From the NCBI RefSeq assembly GCF_043290135.1, contig NC_134707.1, positions 67,137,906 through 67,201,905 of the forward strand: a stretch of 64,000 nt of DNA, read 5' to 3'. Source of the stretch: Rhipicephalus microplus. Its lineage: Eukaryota; Arthropoda; Arachnida; Ixodida; Ixodidae. Position numbers and translations under genes: made by a program. The notes under the pieces were generated by a model. It worked only from the letters and a program-made list of their open reading frames with translations, ran no database searches and was not told the origin of the DNA. Position 1 is the first letter of the stretch. Each line of letters begins with the position of its first letter. Shown here piece after piece: positions 35,753 to 50,208 of this stretch.

Positions 35753-38700
35753 GCTTTGATAGCTCAGTGGTCAGACCATCAAACGCGTTATTCGAAGGTC
35801 GTAGGTTCGATTCCTGCTCACAGCTGGTAATTTTTTCATCCACTTTTCTTTCCTCTTTCTCCCTATTTACATTCCATTGGTTCTGATAACTTCCCCTGTA
35901 CATTCCTTGGCATTATTGTCTGTTAAATCTCATTAATATTGTGTTAAAGCACGGAAATACGAGCCCTTAGGTATACACTTCTCTCCCTTATTTCATTGAA
36001 TATGGGTCTCGTACTGGCAGACTTGGTGTGTTTAGGTTGTATAAGAGGGACAATTATTCAGCTGCCCGATCATAATAAGTTCACGTGCTACGTCATGCCA
36101 AAACATGCGAATAAGAGTGTTTTCACACTCGTTGTTTGGCCTATAGATGGCGCTGACTGTCACTCCTACTTCTAAATTCACATATAAACCCCCAAAAAAG
36201 TGGAAGGAGGGACGGCCGCTGTGATAGCTCAGTGGTTAGAGCATCGAACGCGTTATTCGAAGGTCGTAGGTTCGATTCCTGCTCACAGCTGGTAACTTTT
36301 TCATCCAGTTTTCTTTCTTCTATCTTCTTATTTACATTAGATTGGTTCTAATAACTTCCCCTGTACATTCCTTGGCATTACTGTCTGTTATATCTCAGTA
36401 ATATTGTGTTTAACCACGGAGAGACGAGCCCTTAGGTATACACTTCTCTCCCTTATTTCATTGAACGAGGGTCTCGTACTGGCAGACTTGGTGTGTTTAG
36501 GTTGTATAAGAGGGACAATTATTCAGCGGCCCGCTCATAATAAGTTCACGTGCTACGTGACGCCAAAACATGCGAATAAGATTGTTTTCACACTGGTTGT
36601 TTGGCTTATAGAGTGCGCTGACTGTCACTCCTACTTCTAAATTCACATATAGACCCCCAAAAATGTGGATGGAGGGACGGCCGCTGTGATAGCTCAGTGG
36701 TTAGAGCATCGAACGCGTTATTCGAAGGTTGTAGGTTCGATTCCTGCTCACAGCTGGTAATTTTTTCATCCACTTTTCTTTCTTCTTTCTCCTTATTTAC
36801 ATTCCATTGGTTCTAATAACTTCCCCTGTACATTCCTTGGCATTACTGTGTGTTAAATCTCATTAATATTATGTTAAAGCATGGATATACGAGCCCTTAG
36901 GTATACACTTCTCTCCCTTATTTCATTGAACGAGGGTTTCGTACTGGCAGACTTGGTGTGTTTAGGTTGTATAAGAGGGACAATTGATCAGCTGCCCGCT
37001 CATAATAAGTTCACGTGCTACGTGACGCCAAAACATGCGAATAAGAGCGTTTTCACACTCGTTGTTTGGCTTATAGATGGCGCTGACTGTCACGCCTACT
37101 CCTAAATTCACATATAAACCCCCAAAAAAGTGGATGGAGAGACGGCCGCTGTGATAGCTCAGTGGTTAGAGCATCGAACGCGTTATTCGAAGGTCGTAGG
37201 TTCGATTCCTGCTCATAGCTGGTAATTTTTTTATCCACTTTTCTTTCTTCTTTCGCCTTATTTACATTCCATTGGTTCTAATACCTTCCCCTGTACATTC
37301 CTTGGCATTACTGTCTGTTATATCTCAGTAATATTGTGTTAAACCACGGAAAGACGAGCCCTTAGGTATACACTTCTCTCCTTTATTTCATTGAACGAGG
37401 GTCTCGTACTGGCAGACTTGGTGTGTTTAGGTTGTATGAGAGGGACAATTATTCAGCTGCCCGCTCATAATAAATTCACGTGCTACGTGACGCCAAAACA
37501 TGCGAATAAGAGTGTTTTCACACTCGTTGTTTGGCTTATAGATGGCACTGACTGTCACTCCTACTTCTAAATTCACATATAAACCCCAAAAAAAGTGGAT
37601 GGAGGGACGGCCGCTGTGACAGCTCAGTCGTTAGAGCATCGAACGCGTTATTCGAAGGTCGTAGGTTCAATTCCTGCTCAAGGCTGGTAATTTTTTCATC
37701 CACTTTTCTTTCTTCTTTCTTCTTATTTACATTCCATTGGTTCTAATACCTTCCCCTGTACATTCCTTGGCATTACTCTCTGTTATATCTCATTAAAATT
37801 GTGTTAAAGCACGGAAATACGAGCCCTTAGGTATACACTTCTCTCCCTTATTTCATTGAATGAGGGTCTCGTACTGGCAGACTTGGTGTGTTTAGGTTGT
37901 ATAAGAGGGACAATTAATCAGCTGCCCGCTCATAATAAGTTCACGTGCTACGTGACGCCAAAACATGCGAATAAGAGTGTTTTCACACTCGTTGTTTGGC
38001 TTATAGATGGCGCTGACTGTCACTCCTACTTCTAAATTCACATATAAACCACAAAAAAAGTGGATGGAGGGACGGCCGCTGTGATAGCTCAGTGGTTAGA
38101 GCATCGAACGCGTTATTCGAAGGTCGTAGGTTCGATTCCTGCTCACAGCTGGTAATTTTTTCATCCACTTTTCTTTCTTCTTATATACATTCCATTGGTT
38201 CAAATAACTTCCCCTGTACATTCCTTGGCATTACTGTCTGTTATATCTCAGTAATATTGTGTTAAACCACGGAAATACGAGCCCTTAGGTATACACTTTT
38301 CTCCCTTTTTTATTGAACGAGGGTCTCGTACTGGCAGACTTGGTGTGTTTAGGTTGTATAAGAGGGACAATTAATCAGCTGCCCGCTCATAATAAATTCA
38401 CGTGCTACGTGACGCCAAAACATGCGAATAAGAGTGTTTTCACACTCGTTGTTTGGCTTATAGATGGCGCTGACTGTCACTCCTACTTCTAAATTCACAT
38501 ATAGACCCCCAAAAAAAGTGGATGGAGGGACGGCCGCTTTGATAGCTCAGTGGTCAGACCATCAAACGCGTTATTCGAAGGTCGTAGGTTCGATTCCTGC
38601 TCACAGCTGGTAATTTTTTCATCCACTTTTCTTTCCTCTTTCTCCCTATTTACATTCCATTGGTTCTGATAACTTCCCCTGTACATTCCTTGGCATTACT

Positions 38701-41700
38701 GTCTGTTAAATCTCATTAATATTGTGTTAAAGCACGGAAATACGAGCCCTTAGGTATACACTTCTCTCCCTTATTTCATTGAATATGGGTCTCGTACTGG
38801 CAGACTTGGTGTGTTTAGGTTGTATAAGAGGGACAATTATTCAGCTGCCCGATCATAATAAGTTCACGTGCTACGTCACGCCAAAACATGCGAATAAGAG
38901 TGTTTTCACACTCGTTGTTTGGCCTATAGATGGCGCTGACTGTCACTCCTACTTCTAAATTCACATATAAACCCCCAAAAAAGTGGAAGGAGGGACGGCC
39001 GCTGTGATAGCTCAGTGGTTAGAGCATCGAACGCGTTATTCGAAGGTCGTAGGTTCGATTCCTGCTCACAGCTGGTAACTTTTTCATCCAGTTTTCTTTC
39101 TTCTATCTTCTTATTTACATTAGATTGGTTCTAATAACTTCCCCTGTACATTCCTTGGCATTACTGTCTGTTATATCTCAGTAATATTGTGTTTAACCAC
39201 GGAGAGACGAGCCCTTAGGTATACACTTCTCTTCCTTATTTCATTGAACGAGGGTCTCGTACTGGCAGACTTAGTGTGTTTAGGTTGTATAAGAGGGACA
39301 ATTATTCAGCTGCCCGCTCATTATAAGTTCACGTGCTACGTGATGCCAAAACATGCGAATAAGAGTGTTTTCACACTCGTTGTTTGGCTTATAGATGGCG
39401 CTGACTGTCACTCCTACTTCTAAATTTACATATAGACCCCCAAAAAAGTGGATGGAGGGACGGCCGCTGTGATAGCTCAGTGGTTAGAGCATCGAACGCG
39501 TTATTCGAAGGTCGTAGGTTCGATTCCTGCTCACAGCTGGTAATTTTTTCATCCACTTTTCTTTCTTTTGTCTTCTTATTTACATTCCATTGGTTCTAAT
39601 AACTTCCCCTGTACATTCCTTGGCATTACTGTCTGTTATATCTCATTAATACTGTGTTAAACCACGGAAATACGAGCCCTTAGGTATACACTTCTCTCCC
39701 TTTTTTCATTGAACGAGGGTCTCGTACTGGCAGACTTGGTGTGTTTAGGTTGTATAAGAAGGACAATTAATCAGCTGCCTGCTCATAATAAATTCACGTG
39801 CTACGTGACGCCAAAACATGCGAATAAGAGTGTTTTCACACTCGTTATTTGGCTTATAGATGGCGCTGACTGTCACTCCTACTTCTAAATTCACATATAA
39901 ACCCCAAAAAAGTGGATGGAGGGACGGCCGCTGTGATAGCTCAGTGGTTAGAGCATCGAACGCGTTATTCGAAGGTCGTAGGTTCGATTCCTGCTCACAG
40001 CTGGTAATTTTTTCATCCACTTTTCTTTCTTCTTATATACATTCCATTGGTTCAAATAACTTCCCCTGTACATTCCTTGGCATTACTGTCTGTTATATCT
40101 CAGTAATATTGTGTTAAACCACGGAAATACGAGCCCTTAGGTATACACTTCTCTCCCTTATTTCATTGAACGAGGGTCTCGTACTGGCAGACTTGGTGTG
40201 TTTAGGTTGTATAAGAGGGACAATTATTCAGCTGCCCGCTCATAATAAGTTCACGTGCTACGTGACACCAAAACATGCGAATAAGAGTGTTTTCACACTC
40301 GTTGTTTGGCTTATAGATGGCGCTGACTGTCACTCCTACTTCTAAATTCACATATAAACCCCAAAAAAAGGTGGATGGAGGGACGGCCGCTGTGATAGCT
40401 CAGTGGTTAGAGCATAGAACGCGTTATTCTAAGGTCGTAGGTTCGATTCCTGCTCACAGCTGGTAATTTTTTCATCCATTTTTTTTCTTTCTTCTTATTT
40501 ACATTCCATTGGTTCTAATAACTTCCCCTGTACATTCCTTGGCATTACTGTCTGTTATATCGCATTAATATTGTGTTAAACCACGGAAATACGAGCCCTT
40601 AGGTATACACTTTTCTCCCTTTTTTATTGAACGAGGGTCTCGTACTGGCAGACTTGGTGTGTTTAGGTTGTATAAGAGGGACAATTAATCAGCTGCCCGC
40701 TCATAATAAATTCATGTGCTACGTGACGCCAAAACATGCGAATAAGAGTGTTTTCACACTCGTTGTTTGGCTTATAGATGGCGCTGACTGTCACTCCTAC
40801 TTCTAAATTCACATATAGACCCCCACAAAAAGTGGATGGAGGGACGGCCGCTTTGATAGCTCAGTGGTCAGACCATCAAACGCGTTATTCGAAGGTCGTA
40901 GGTTCGATTCCTGCTCACAGCTGGTAATTTTTTCATCCACTTTTCTTTCCTCTTTCTCCCTATTTACATTCCATTGGTTCTGATAACTTCCCCTGTACAT
41001 TCCTTGGCATTACTGTCTGTTAAATCTCATTAATATTGTGTTAAAGCACGGAAATACGAGCCCTTAGGTATACACTTCTCTCCCTTATTTCATTGAATAT
41101 GGGTCTCGTACTGGCAGACTTGGTGTGTTTAGGTTGTATAAGAGGGACAATTATTCAGCTGCCCGATCATAATAAGTTCACGTGCTACGTCATGCCAAAA
41201 CATGCGAATAAGAGTGTTTTCACACTCGTTGTTTGGCCTATAGATGGCGCTGACTGTCACTCCTACTTCTAAATTCACATATAAACCCCCAAAAAAGTGG
41301 AAGGAGGGACGGCCGCTGTGATAGCTCAGTGGTTAGAGCATCGAACGCGTTATTCGAAGGTCGTAGGTTCGATTCCTGCTCACAGCTGGTAACTTTTTCA
41401 TCCAGTTTTCTTTCTTCTATCTTCTTATTTACATTAGATTGGTTCTAATAACTTCCCCTGTACATTCCTTGGCATTACTGTCTGTTATATCTCAGTAATA
41501 TTGTGTTTAACCACGGAGAGACGAGCCCTTAGGTATACACTTCTCTCCCTTATTTCATTGAACGAGGGTCTCGTACTGGCAGACTTGGTGTGTTTAGGTT
41601 GTATAAGAGGGACAATTATTCAGCGGCCCGCTCATAATAAGTTCACGTGCTACGTGACGCCAAAACATGCGAATAAGATTGTTTTCACACTGGTTGTTTG

Positions 41701-44102
41701 GCTTATAGAGTGCGCTGACTGTCACTCCTACTTCTAAATTCACATATAGACCCCCAAAAATGTGGATGGAGGGACGGCCGCTGTGATAGCTCAGTGGTTA
41801 GAGCATCGAACGCGTTATTCGAAGGTTGTAGGTTCGATTCCTGCTCACAGCTGGTAATTTTTTCATCCACTTTTCTTTCTTCTTTCTCCTTATTTACATT
41901 CCATTGGTTCTAATAACTTCCCCTGTACATTCCTTGGCATTACTGTGTGTTAAATCTCATTAATATTATGTTAAAGCATGGATATACGAGCCCTTAGGTA
42001 TACACTTCTCTCCCTTATTTCATTGAACGAGGGTTTCGTACTGGCAGACTTGGTGTGTTTAGGTTGTATAAGAGGGACAATTGATCAGCTGCCCGCTCAT
42101 AATAAGTTCACGTGCTACGTGACGCCAAAACATGCGAATAAGAGCGTTTTCACACTCGTTGTTTGGCTTATAGATGGCGCTGACTGTCACGCCTACTTCT
42201 AAATTCACATATAAACCCCCAAAAAAGTGGATGGAGAGACGGCCGCTGTGATAGCTCAGTGGTTAGAGCATCGAACGCGTTATTCGAAGGTCGTAGGTTC
42301 GATTCCTGCTCATAGCTGGTAATTTTTTATCCACTTTTCTTTCTTCTTTCGCCATATTTACATTCCATTGGTTCTAATACCTTCCCCTGTACATTCCTTG
42401 GCATTACTGTCTGTTATATCTCAGTAATATTGTGTTAAACCACGGAAAGACGAGCCCTTAGGTATACACTTCTCTCCTTTATTTCATTGAACGAGGGTCT
42501 CGTACTGGCAGACTTGGTGTGTTTAGGTTGTATGAGAGGGACAATTATTCAGCTGCCCGCTCATAATAAATTCACGTGCTACGTGACGCCAAAACATGCG
42601 AATAAGAGTGTTTTCACACTCGTTGTTTGGCTTATAGATGGCACTGACTGTCACTCCTACTTCTAAATTCACATATAAACCCCAAAAAAAGTGGATGGAG
42701 GGACGGCCGCTGTGACAGCTCAGTCGTTAGAGCATCGAACGCGTTATTCGAAGGTCGTAGGTTCAATTCCTGCTCAAGGCTGGTAATTTTTTCATCCACT
42801 TTTCTTTCTTCTTTCTTCTTATTTACATTCCATTGGTTCTAATACATTCCCCTGTACATTCCTTGGCATTACTGTCTGTTATATCTCATTATTATTGTGT
42901 TAAACCACGGAAATACGAGCCCTTAGGTATACACTTCTCTCCCTTATTTCATTGAACGAGGGTTTCGTACTGGCAGACTTGGTGTGTTTAGGTTGTATAA
43001 GAGGGACAATTGATCAGCTGCCCGCTCATAATAAGTTCACGTGCTACGTGACGCCAAAACATGCGAATAAGAGTGTTTTCACACTGGTTGTTTGGCTTAT
43101 AGATGGCGCTGACTGTCACTCCTACTTCTAAATTCACATATAAACCCCCAAAAAAGTGGATGGAGGGACGGCCGCTGTGATAGCTCAGTGGTTAGAGCAT
43201 CGAACGCGTTATTCGAAGGTCGTAGGTTCAATTCCTGCTCACAGCTGGTAATTTTTTCATCCACTTTTTTTCTTCTTTCTTCTTATTTACATTCCATTGG
43301 TTCTAATAACTTCCCCTGTACATTCCTTGGCATGACTATCTGTTATATCACATTATTATTGTGTTAAACCAGGGAAATACGAGCCCTTAGGTATACACTT
43401 CTCTCCCTTATTTTATTGAACGAAGGTCTCGTAGTGGCAGACTTGGTGTGTTTAGGTTGTATAAGAGGGACAATTATTCAGCTGCCCGCTCATAATAAGT
43501 TCACGTGCTACGTGACGCCAAAACATGCGAATAAGAGTGTTTTCACACTCGTTGTTTGGCTTATAGATGCCACTGACTGTCACTCCTACTTCTAAATTCA
43601 CATATAAACCCCCCAAAAAGTGAATGGAGGTACGGCCGCTGTGATAGCTCAGTGGTTAGAGCATCGAACGCGTTATTCGAAAGTCGTAGGTTCGATTCCT
43701 GCTAACAGCTGGTAATTATTTCATCCATTTTTCTTTCTTCTTTCTTCTTATTTACATTCGATTGGTTCTAATAACTTCCCCTGTACATTCCTTGGCATTA
43801 CTGTCCGTTATATCTCAGTAATATTGTGTTAAACCACGGAAAGACGAGCCCTTAGGTATACACTTCTCTCCCTTATTTCATTGAACGAGGGTCTCGTACT
43901 GGCAGACTTAGTGTGTTTAGGTTGTATAAGAGGGACAATTGATCAGCTGCCCGCTCATAATAAGTTCACGTGCTACGTGACGCCAAAACATGCGAATAAG
44001 AGTGTTTTCACACTCGTTGTTTGGCTTATAGATGGCGCTGACTGTTACTCCTACTTCTAAATTCACATATAAACCCCAAAAAAAGTGGATGGAGGGACGG
44101 CC
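35753..44102 (+). repeat. Array block, copies 78-95
   Basis: tRNA-like starts: 35753, 36218, 36683, 37148, 37613, 38078, 38536, 39001, 39466, 39930, 40389, 40850, 41315, 41780, 42245, 42709, 43174, 43638. GCTTTGA units lie at 35753, 38536 and 40850. The runs 35753-38077 and 40850-43637 both repeat the start of block A2. Copy 88 (40389) has GCATAGAACG plus TTCTAAGG, so its anticodon stem has two mismatches. Confidence 0.85.
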
Positions 44103-47100
44103 GCTGTGATAGCTCAGTGGTTAGAGCATCGAACGCGTTATTCGAAGGTCGTAGGTTCGATTCCTGCTCACAGCTGGTAATTTTTTCATCCACTTTTCTT
44201 TCTTCTTTCTTCTTATTTACATTTCATTGGTTCTAATAACTTCCCCTGTACATTCCTTGGCATTACTGTGTGTTAAATCTCATTAATATTATGTTAAAGC
44301 ATGGATATACGAGCCCTTAGGTATACACTTCACTCCCTTATTTCATTGAACGAGGGTTTCGTACTGGCAGACTTGGTGTGTTTAGGTTGTATAAGAGGGA
44401 CAATTGATCAGCTGCCCGCTCATAATAAGTTCACGTGCTACGTGACGCCAAAACATTCGAATAAGAGTGTTTTCACACTCGTTGTTTGGCTTATAGATGC
44501 CACTGACTGTCACTCCTACTTCTAAATTCACATATAAACCCCCCAAAAAAGTGAATGGAGGTACGGCCGCTGTGATAGCTCAGTGGTTAGAGCATCGAAC
44601 GCGTTATTCGAAAGTCGTAGGTTCGATTCCTGCTAACAGCTGGTAATTATTTCATCCATTTTTCTTTCTTCTTTCTTCTTATTTACATTCGATTGGTTCT
44701 AATAACTTCCCCTGTACATTCCTTGGCATTACTGTCCGTTATATCTCAGTAATATTGTGTTAAACCACGGAAAGACGAGCCCTTAGGTATACACTTCTCT
44801 CCCTTATTTCATTGAACGAGGGTCTCGTACTGGCAGACTTAGTGTGTTTAGGTTGTATAAGAGGGACAATTGATCAGCTGCCCTCTCATAATAAGTTCAC
44901 GTGCTACGTGACGCCAAAACATGCGAATAAGAGTGTTTTCACACTCGTTGTTTGGCTTATAGATGGCGCTGACTGTTACTCCTACTTAAATTCACATATA
45001 AACCCCAAAAAAGTGGATGGAGGGACGGCCGCTGTGATAGCTCAGTGGTTAGAGCATCGAACGCGTTATTCGAAGGTCGTAGGTTCGATTCCTGCTCACA
45101 GCTGGTAATTTTTTCATCCACTTTTCTTTCTTCTTTCTTCTTATTTACATTTCATTGGTTCTAATAACTTCCCCTGTACGTTCCTTGGCATTACTCTCTG
45201 TTATATCTCATTAAAATTGTGTTAAACCACGGAAATACGAGCCCTTAGGTATACACTTCTCTCCCTTATTTCATTGAACGAGGGTCTCGTACTGGCAGAC
45301 TTGGTGTGTTTAGGTTGTATAAGAGGGACAATTAATCAGCTGCCCGCTCATAATAAGTTCACGTGCTACGTGACGCCAAAACATGCGAATAAGAGTGTTT
45401 TCACACTCGTTGTTTGGCTTATAGATGGCGCTGACTGTCACTCCTACTTCTAAATTCACATATAAACCCCCAAAAAAGTGGATGGAGGGACGGCCCCTGT
45501 GATAGCTCTGTGGTTAGAGCATCGAACGCGTTATTCGAAGGTCGTAGGTTCGATTCCTGCTCACAGCTGGTAATTTTTTCATCCACTTTTCTTTCTTCTG
45601 TCTTCCTATTTACATTCCATTGGTTCTAATACATTCCCCTGTACATTCCTTGGCATTACTGTCTGTTATATCTCATTTTTATTGTGTTAAACCACGGAAA
45701 TACGAGCCCTTAGGTATACACTTCTCTCCCTTATTTCATTGAACGAGGGTTTCGTACTGGCAGACTTGGTGTGTTTAGGTTGTATAAGAGGGACAATTGA
45801 TCAGCTGCCCGCTCATAATAAGTTCACGTGCTACGTGACGCCAAAACATGCGAATAAGAGTGTTTTCACACTGGTTGTTTGGCTTATAGATGGCGCTGAC
45901 TGTCACTCCTACTTCTAAATTCACATATAAACCCCCAAAAAAGTGGATGGAGGGACGGCCGCTGTGATAGCTCAGTGGTTAGAGCTTCGAACGCGTTATT
46001 CGAAGGTCGTAGGTTCAATTTCTGCTCACAGCTGGTAATTTTTTCATCCACTTTTTTTTCTTCTTTCTTCTTATTTACATTCCATTGGTTCTAATAACTT
46101 CCCCTGTACATTCCTTGGCATTACTGTCCGTTATATCTCAGTAATATTGTGTTAAACCACGGAAAGACGAGCCCTTAGGTATACACTTCTCTCCCTTATT
46201 TCATTGAACGAGGGTCTCGTACTGGCAGACTTAGTTTGTTTAGATTGTATAAGAGGGACAATTATTCAGCTGCCCGCTCATTATAAGTTCACGTGCTACG
46301 TGACGCCAAAACATGCGAATAAGAGTGTTTTCACACTCGTTGTTTGGCTTATAGATGGCGCTGACTGTCACTCCTACTTCTAAATTTACATATAGACCCC
46401 CAAAAAAGTGGATGGAGGGACGGCCGCTGTGATAGCTCAGTGGTTAGAGCATCGAACGCGTTATTCGAAGGTTGTAGGTTCGATTCCTGCTCACAGCTGG
46501 TAATTTTTTCATCCACTTTTCTTTCTTTTGTCTTCTTATTTACATTCCATTGGTTCTAATAACTTCCCCTGTACATTCCTTGGCATTACTGTCTGTTATA
46601 TCTCATTAATACTGTGTTAAACCACGGAAATACGAGCCCTTAGGTATACACTTCTCTCCCTTTTTTCATTGAACGAGGGTCTCGTACTGGCAGACTTGGT
46701 GTGTTTAGGTTGTATAAGAGGGACAATTGATCAGCTGCCCGCTCATAATAAGTTCACGTGCTACGTGACGCCAAAACATGCGAATAAGAGTGTTTTCACA
46801 CTCGTTGTTTGGCTTATAGATGGCGCTGACTGTTACTCCTACTTCTAAATTCACATATAAACCCCAAAAAAAGTGGATGGAGGGACGGCCGCTGTGATAG
46901 CTCAGTGGTTAGAGCATCGAACGCGTTATTCAAAGGTCGTAGGTTCGATTCCTGCTCACAGCTGGTAATTTTTTCATCCACTTTTCTTTCTTCTTTCTTC
47001 TTATTTACATTTCATTGGTTCTAATAACTTCCCCTGTACGTTCCTTGGCATTACTCTCTGTTATATCTCATTAAAATTGTGTTAAACCACGGAAATACGA

Positions 47101-47819
47101 GCCCTTAGGTATACACTTCTCTCCCTTATTTCATTGAACGAGGGTCTCGTACTGGCAGACTTGGTGTGTTTAGGTTGTATAAGAGGGACAATTAATCAGC
47201 TGCCCGCTCATAATAAGTTCACGTGCTACGTGACGCCAAAACATGCGAATAAGAGTGTTTTCACACTCGTTGTTTGGCTTATAGATGGCGCTGACTGTCA
47301 CTCCTACTTCTAAATTCACATATAAACCCCAAAAAAAGTGGATGGAGGGACGGCCCCTGTGATAGCTCTGTGGTTAGAGCATCGAACGCGTTATTCGAAG
47401 GTCGTAGGTTCGATTCCTGCTCACAGCTGGTAATTTTTTCATCCACTTTTCTTTCTTCTGTCTTCTTATTTACATTCCATTGGTTCTAATAACTTCCCCT
47501 GCACATTCCTTGGCATTACTGTCTGTTATATCTCATTAATATTGTGTTAAACAACGGAAATACGAGCCCTTAGGTATACACTTCTCTCCCTTTTTTCATT
47601 GAACGAGGGTTTCGTACTGGCAGACTTGGTGTGTTTAGGTTGTATAATAGGGACAATTAATCAGCTGCCTGCTCATAATAAATTCACGTGCTACGTGACG
47701 CCAGATCATGCGAATAAGAGTGTTTTCACACTCTTTATTTGGCTTATAGATGGCGCTGACTGTCACTCCTACTTCTAAATTCACATATAAACCCCAAAAA
47801 AGTGGATGGAGGGACGGCC

Positions 47820-47890
47820 GCTGTGATAGCTCAGTGGTTAGAGCATCGAACGCGTTATTCGAAGGCGTAGGTTCGATTCCTGCTCACAGC
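47820..47890 (+). pseudogene. 71-nt tRNA-like copy with variable-loop deletion
   Basis: TTCGAAGGCGTAGG lacks the T of AAGGTCGTAGG, giving a 4-nt variable loop. All stems and both promoter boxes are intact. A single-copy variant, so recent or a sequencing artefact. Confidence 0.65.
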
Positions 47891-48282
47891 TGGTAATTTT
47901 TTCATCCACTTTTCTTTCTTCTTTCTCCTTATTGACATTCCTTTGGTTCTAATAACTTCCCCTGTACATTCCTTGGCATTACTGTCTGTTAAATCTCATT
48001 AATATTGTGTTAAAGCACGGAAATACGAGCCCTTAGGTATACACTTCTCTACCTTATTTCATTGAATGAGGGTCTCGTACTGGCAGATTTGGTGTGTTTA
48101 GGTTGTATAAGAGGGACAATTAATCATCTGCCCGCTCATAATAAGTTCACGTGCTACGTGACGCCAAAACATGCAAATAAGAGTGTTCTCACACTCGTTG
48201 TTTGGCTTTTAGATGGCGCTGACTGTCACTACTACTTCTAAATTCACATATAAACCCCAAAAAAGTGGATGGAGGGACGGCT

Positions 48283-48354
48283 GCTGTGATAGCTCAGTGG
48301 TTAGAGCATCGAACGCATTATTCGAAGGTCGTAGGTTCGATTCCTGCTCACAGC
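48283..48354 (+). tRNA. tRNA-like copy, anticodon loop CGCATTA
   Basis: The only copy with loop CGCATTA (nominal CAT). U33 is still G. It is preceded by GGCTGCTG instead of GGCCGCTG and followed by CTGGAAATTTTTTC, with CATTCAC in place of CATCCAC, so the inverted repeat is imperfect. It lies in the transition between the two variant domains of the array. Confidence 0.65.
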
Positions 48355-50136
48355 TGGAAATTTTTTCATTCACTTTTCTTTCTTCATATATACATTCCAT
48401 TGGTTCAAATAACTTCCCCTGTACATTCCTTGGCATTACTGTCTGTTAAATCTCATTAATATTGTGTTAAAGCACGGAAATACGAGCCCTTAGGTATACA
48501 CTTCTCTACCTTATTTCATTGAATGAGGGTCTCGTACTGGCAGACTTGGTGTGTTTAGGTTGTATAAGAGGAACCATTAATCAGCTGCCCGCTCATAATA
48601 AGTTCACGTGCTACGTGACGCCAAAGCATGCGAATAAGAGTGTTTTCCCACTCGTTGTTTGGCTTATAGATGGCGCTGACTGTCACTCCTACTTCTAAAT
48701 TCACATATAGACCCCCAAAAATAGTGGATGGAGGGACGGCCGCTGTGATAGCTCAGTGGTCAGAGCATCGAACGCGTTATTCGAAGGTCGTAGGTTCGAT
48801 TCCTGCTCACAGCTGGTAATTTTTTCATCCACTTTTCTTTCTTCTTTCTCCTTATTTACATTCCATTGGTTCTAATAACTTCCCCTGTACATTCCTTGGC
48901 ATTACTGTCTGTTAAATCTCATTATTATTGTGTTAAAGCACGGAAATACGAGCCCTTAGGTATACACTTCTCTGCCTTATTTCATTGAATAAGGGTCTCG
49001 TACTGGCAGACTTGGTGTGTTTAGGTTGTATAAGAGGGACAATTAATCAGCTGCCCGCTCATAATAAGTTCACGTGCTACGTGACGCCAAAACATGCGAA
49101 TAAGAGTGTTTTCACACTCGTTGTTTGGCCTATAGATGGCGCTGACTGTCACTCCTACTTCTAAATTCACATATAAACCCCCCAAAAAGTGGATGGAGGG
49201 ACGGCCGCTGTGATAGCTCAGTGGTTAGAGCATCGAACGCGTTATTCGAAGGTCGTAGGTTCGATTCCTGCTAACAGCTGGTAATTTTTTCATCCACTTT
49301 TCTTTCTTCTTTCTTCTTATTTACATTCGATTGGTTCTAATAACTTCCCCTGTACATTCCTTGGCATTACTGTCTGTTATATCTCAGTAATATTGTGTAA
49401 AACCACGGAAAGACGAGCCCTTAGGTATACACTTGTCTCCCTTATTTCATTGAACGAGGGTCTCGTACTGGCAGACTTAGTGTGTTTAGGTTGTATAAGA
49501 GGGACAATTAATCAGCTGCCCGCTCATAATAAGTTCACGTGCTACGTGACGCCAAAACATGCGAATAAGAGTGTTTTCACACTCGTTGTTTGGCTTATAG
49601 ATGGCGCTGACTGTTACTCCTACTTCTAAATTCACATATAAACCCCAAAAAAGTGGATGGAGGGACGGCCGCTGTGATAGCTCAGTGGTTAGAGCATCGA
49701 GCGCGTTATTCGAAGGTCGTAGGTTCGATTCCTGCTCACAGCTGGTAATTTTTTCATCCACTTTTCTTTCTTCTTTCTTCTTATTTACATTCCATTGGTT
49801 CTAATAACTTCCCCTGTTCGTTCCTTGGCATTACTCTCTGTTATATCTCATTAAAATTGTGTTAAACCACGGAAATACGAGCCCTTAGGTATACACTTCT
49901 CTCCCTTATTTCATTGAACGAGGGTCTCGTACTGGCAGACTTGGTGTGTTTAGGTTGTATAAGAGGGACAGTTAATCAGCTGCCCGCTCATAATAAGTTC
50001 ACGTGCTACGTGACGCCAAAACATGCGAATAAGAGTGTTTTCACACTCGTTGTTTGGCTTATAGATGGCGCTGACTGTCACTCCTACTTCTAAATTCACA
50101 TATAAACCCCAAAAAAAAGTGGATGGAGGGACGGCC

Positions 50137-50208
50137 GCTGTGATAGCTCAGTGGTTACAGCATCGAACGCGTTATTCGAAGGTCGTAGGTTCGATTCCTG
50201 CTCACAGC
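50137..50208 (+). tRNA. tRNA-like copy, GTTACAGC D-stem variant
   Basis: G22 is C, so the last D-stem pair (13-22) is C-C; otherwise consensus with T6. Members: 50137, 52456, 59861. A parallel class with G22 to A (GTTAAAGC) occurs at 54775, 56162, 57551, 61715 and 62178. Of these, 57551 and 62178 also have GATTCTTGC (a 52-62 wobble). Confidence 0.7.

Larger units (their letters stand above)
44103..50136 (+). repeat. Array block, copies 96-108, transition zone
   Basis: tRNA-like starts: 44103, 44569, 45031, 45496, 45961, 46426, 46891, 47356, 47820, 48283, 48742, 49207, 49671. The TCGAAAGTCG/TAACAGC unit at 43638 is repeated at 44569 (931-bp offset), and the CCTGTGA unit at 45496 recurs at 47356 (1860-bp offset). 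The last CCTGTGA unit is 47356. From about 48.7 kb the variant set changes to that of the right-hand part of the window. Confidence 0.8.

Noticed and set aside
44812..45108. 98-aa frame, the longest seen, running from the spacer into the next tRNA-like element
   Set aside because: It is a fusion of two chance frames, made possible by a 3-bp deletion (CTACTTAAATTC) in one unit. It has no counterpart elsewhere in the array.
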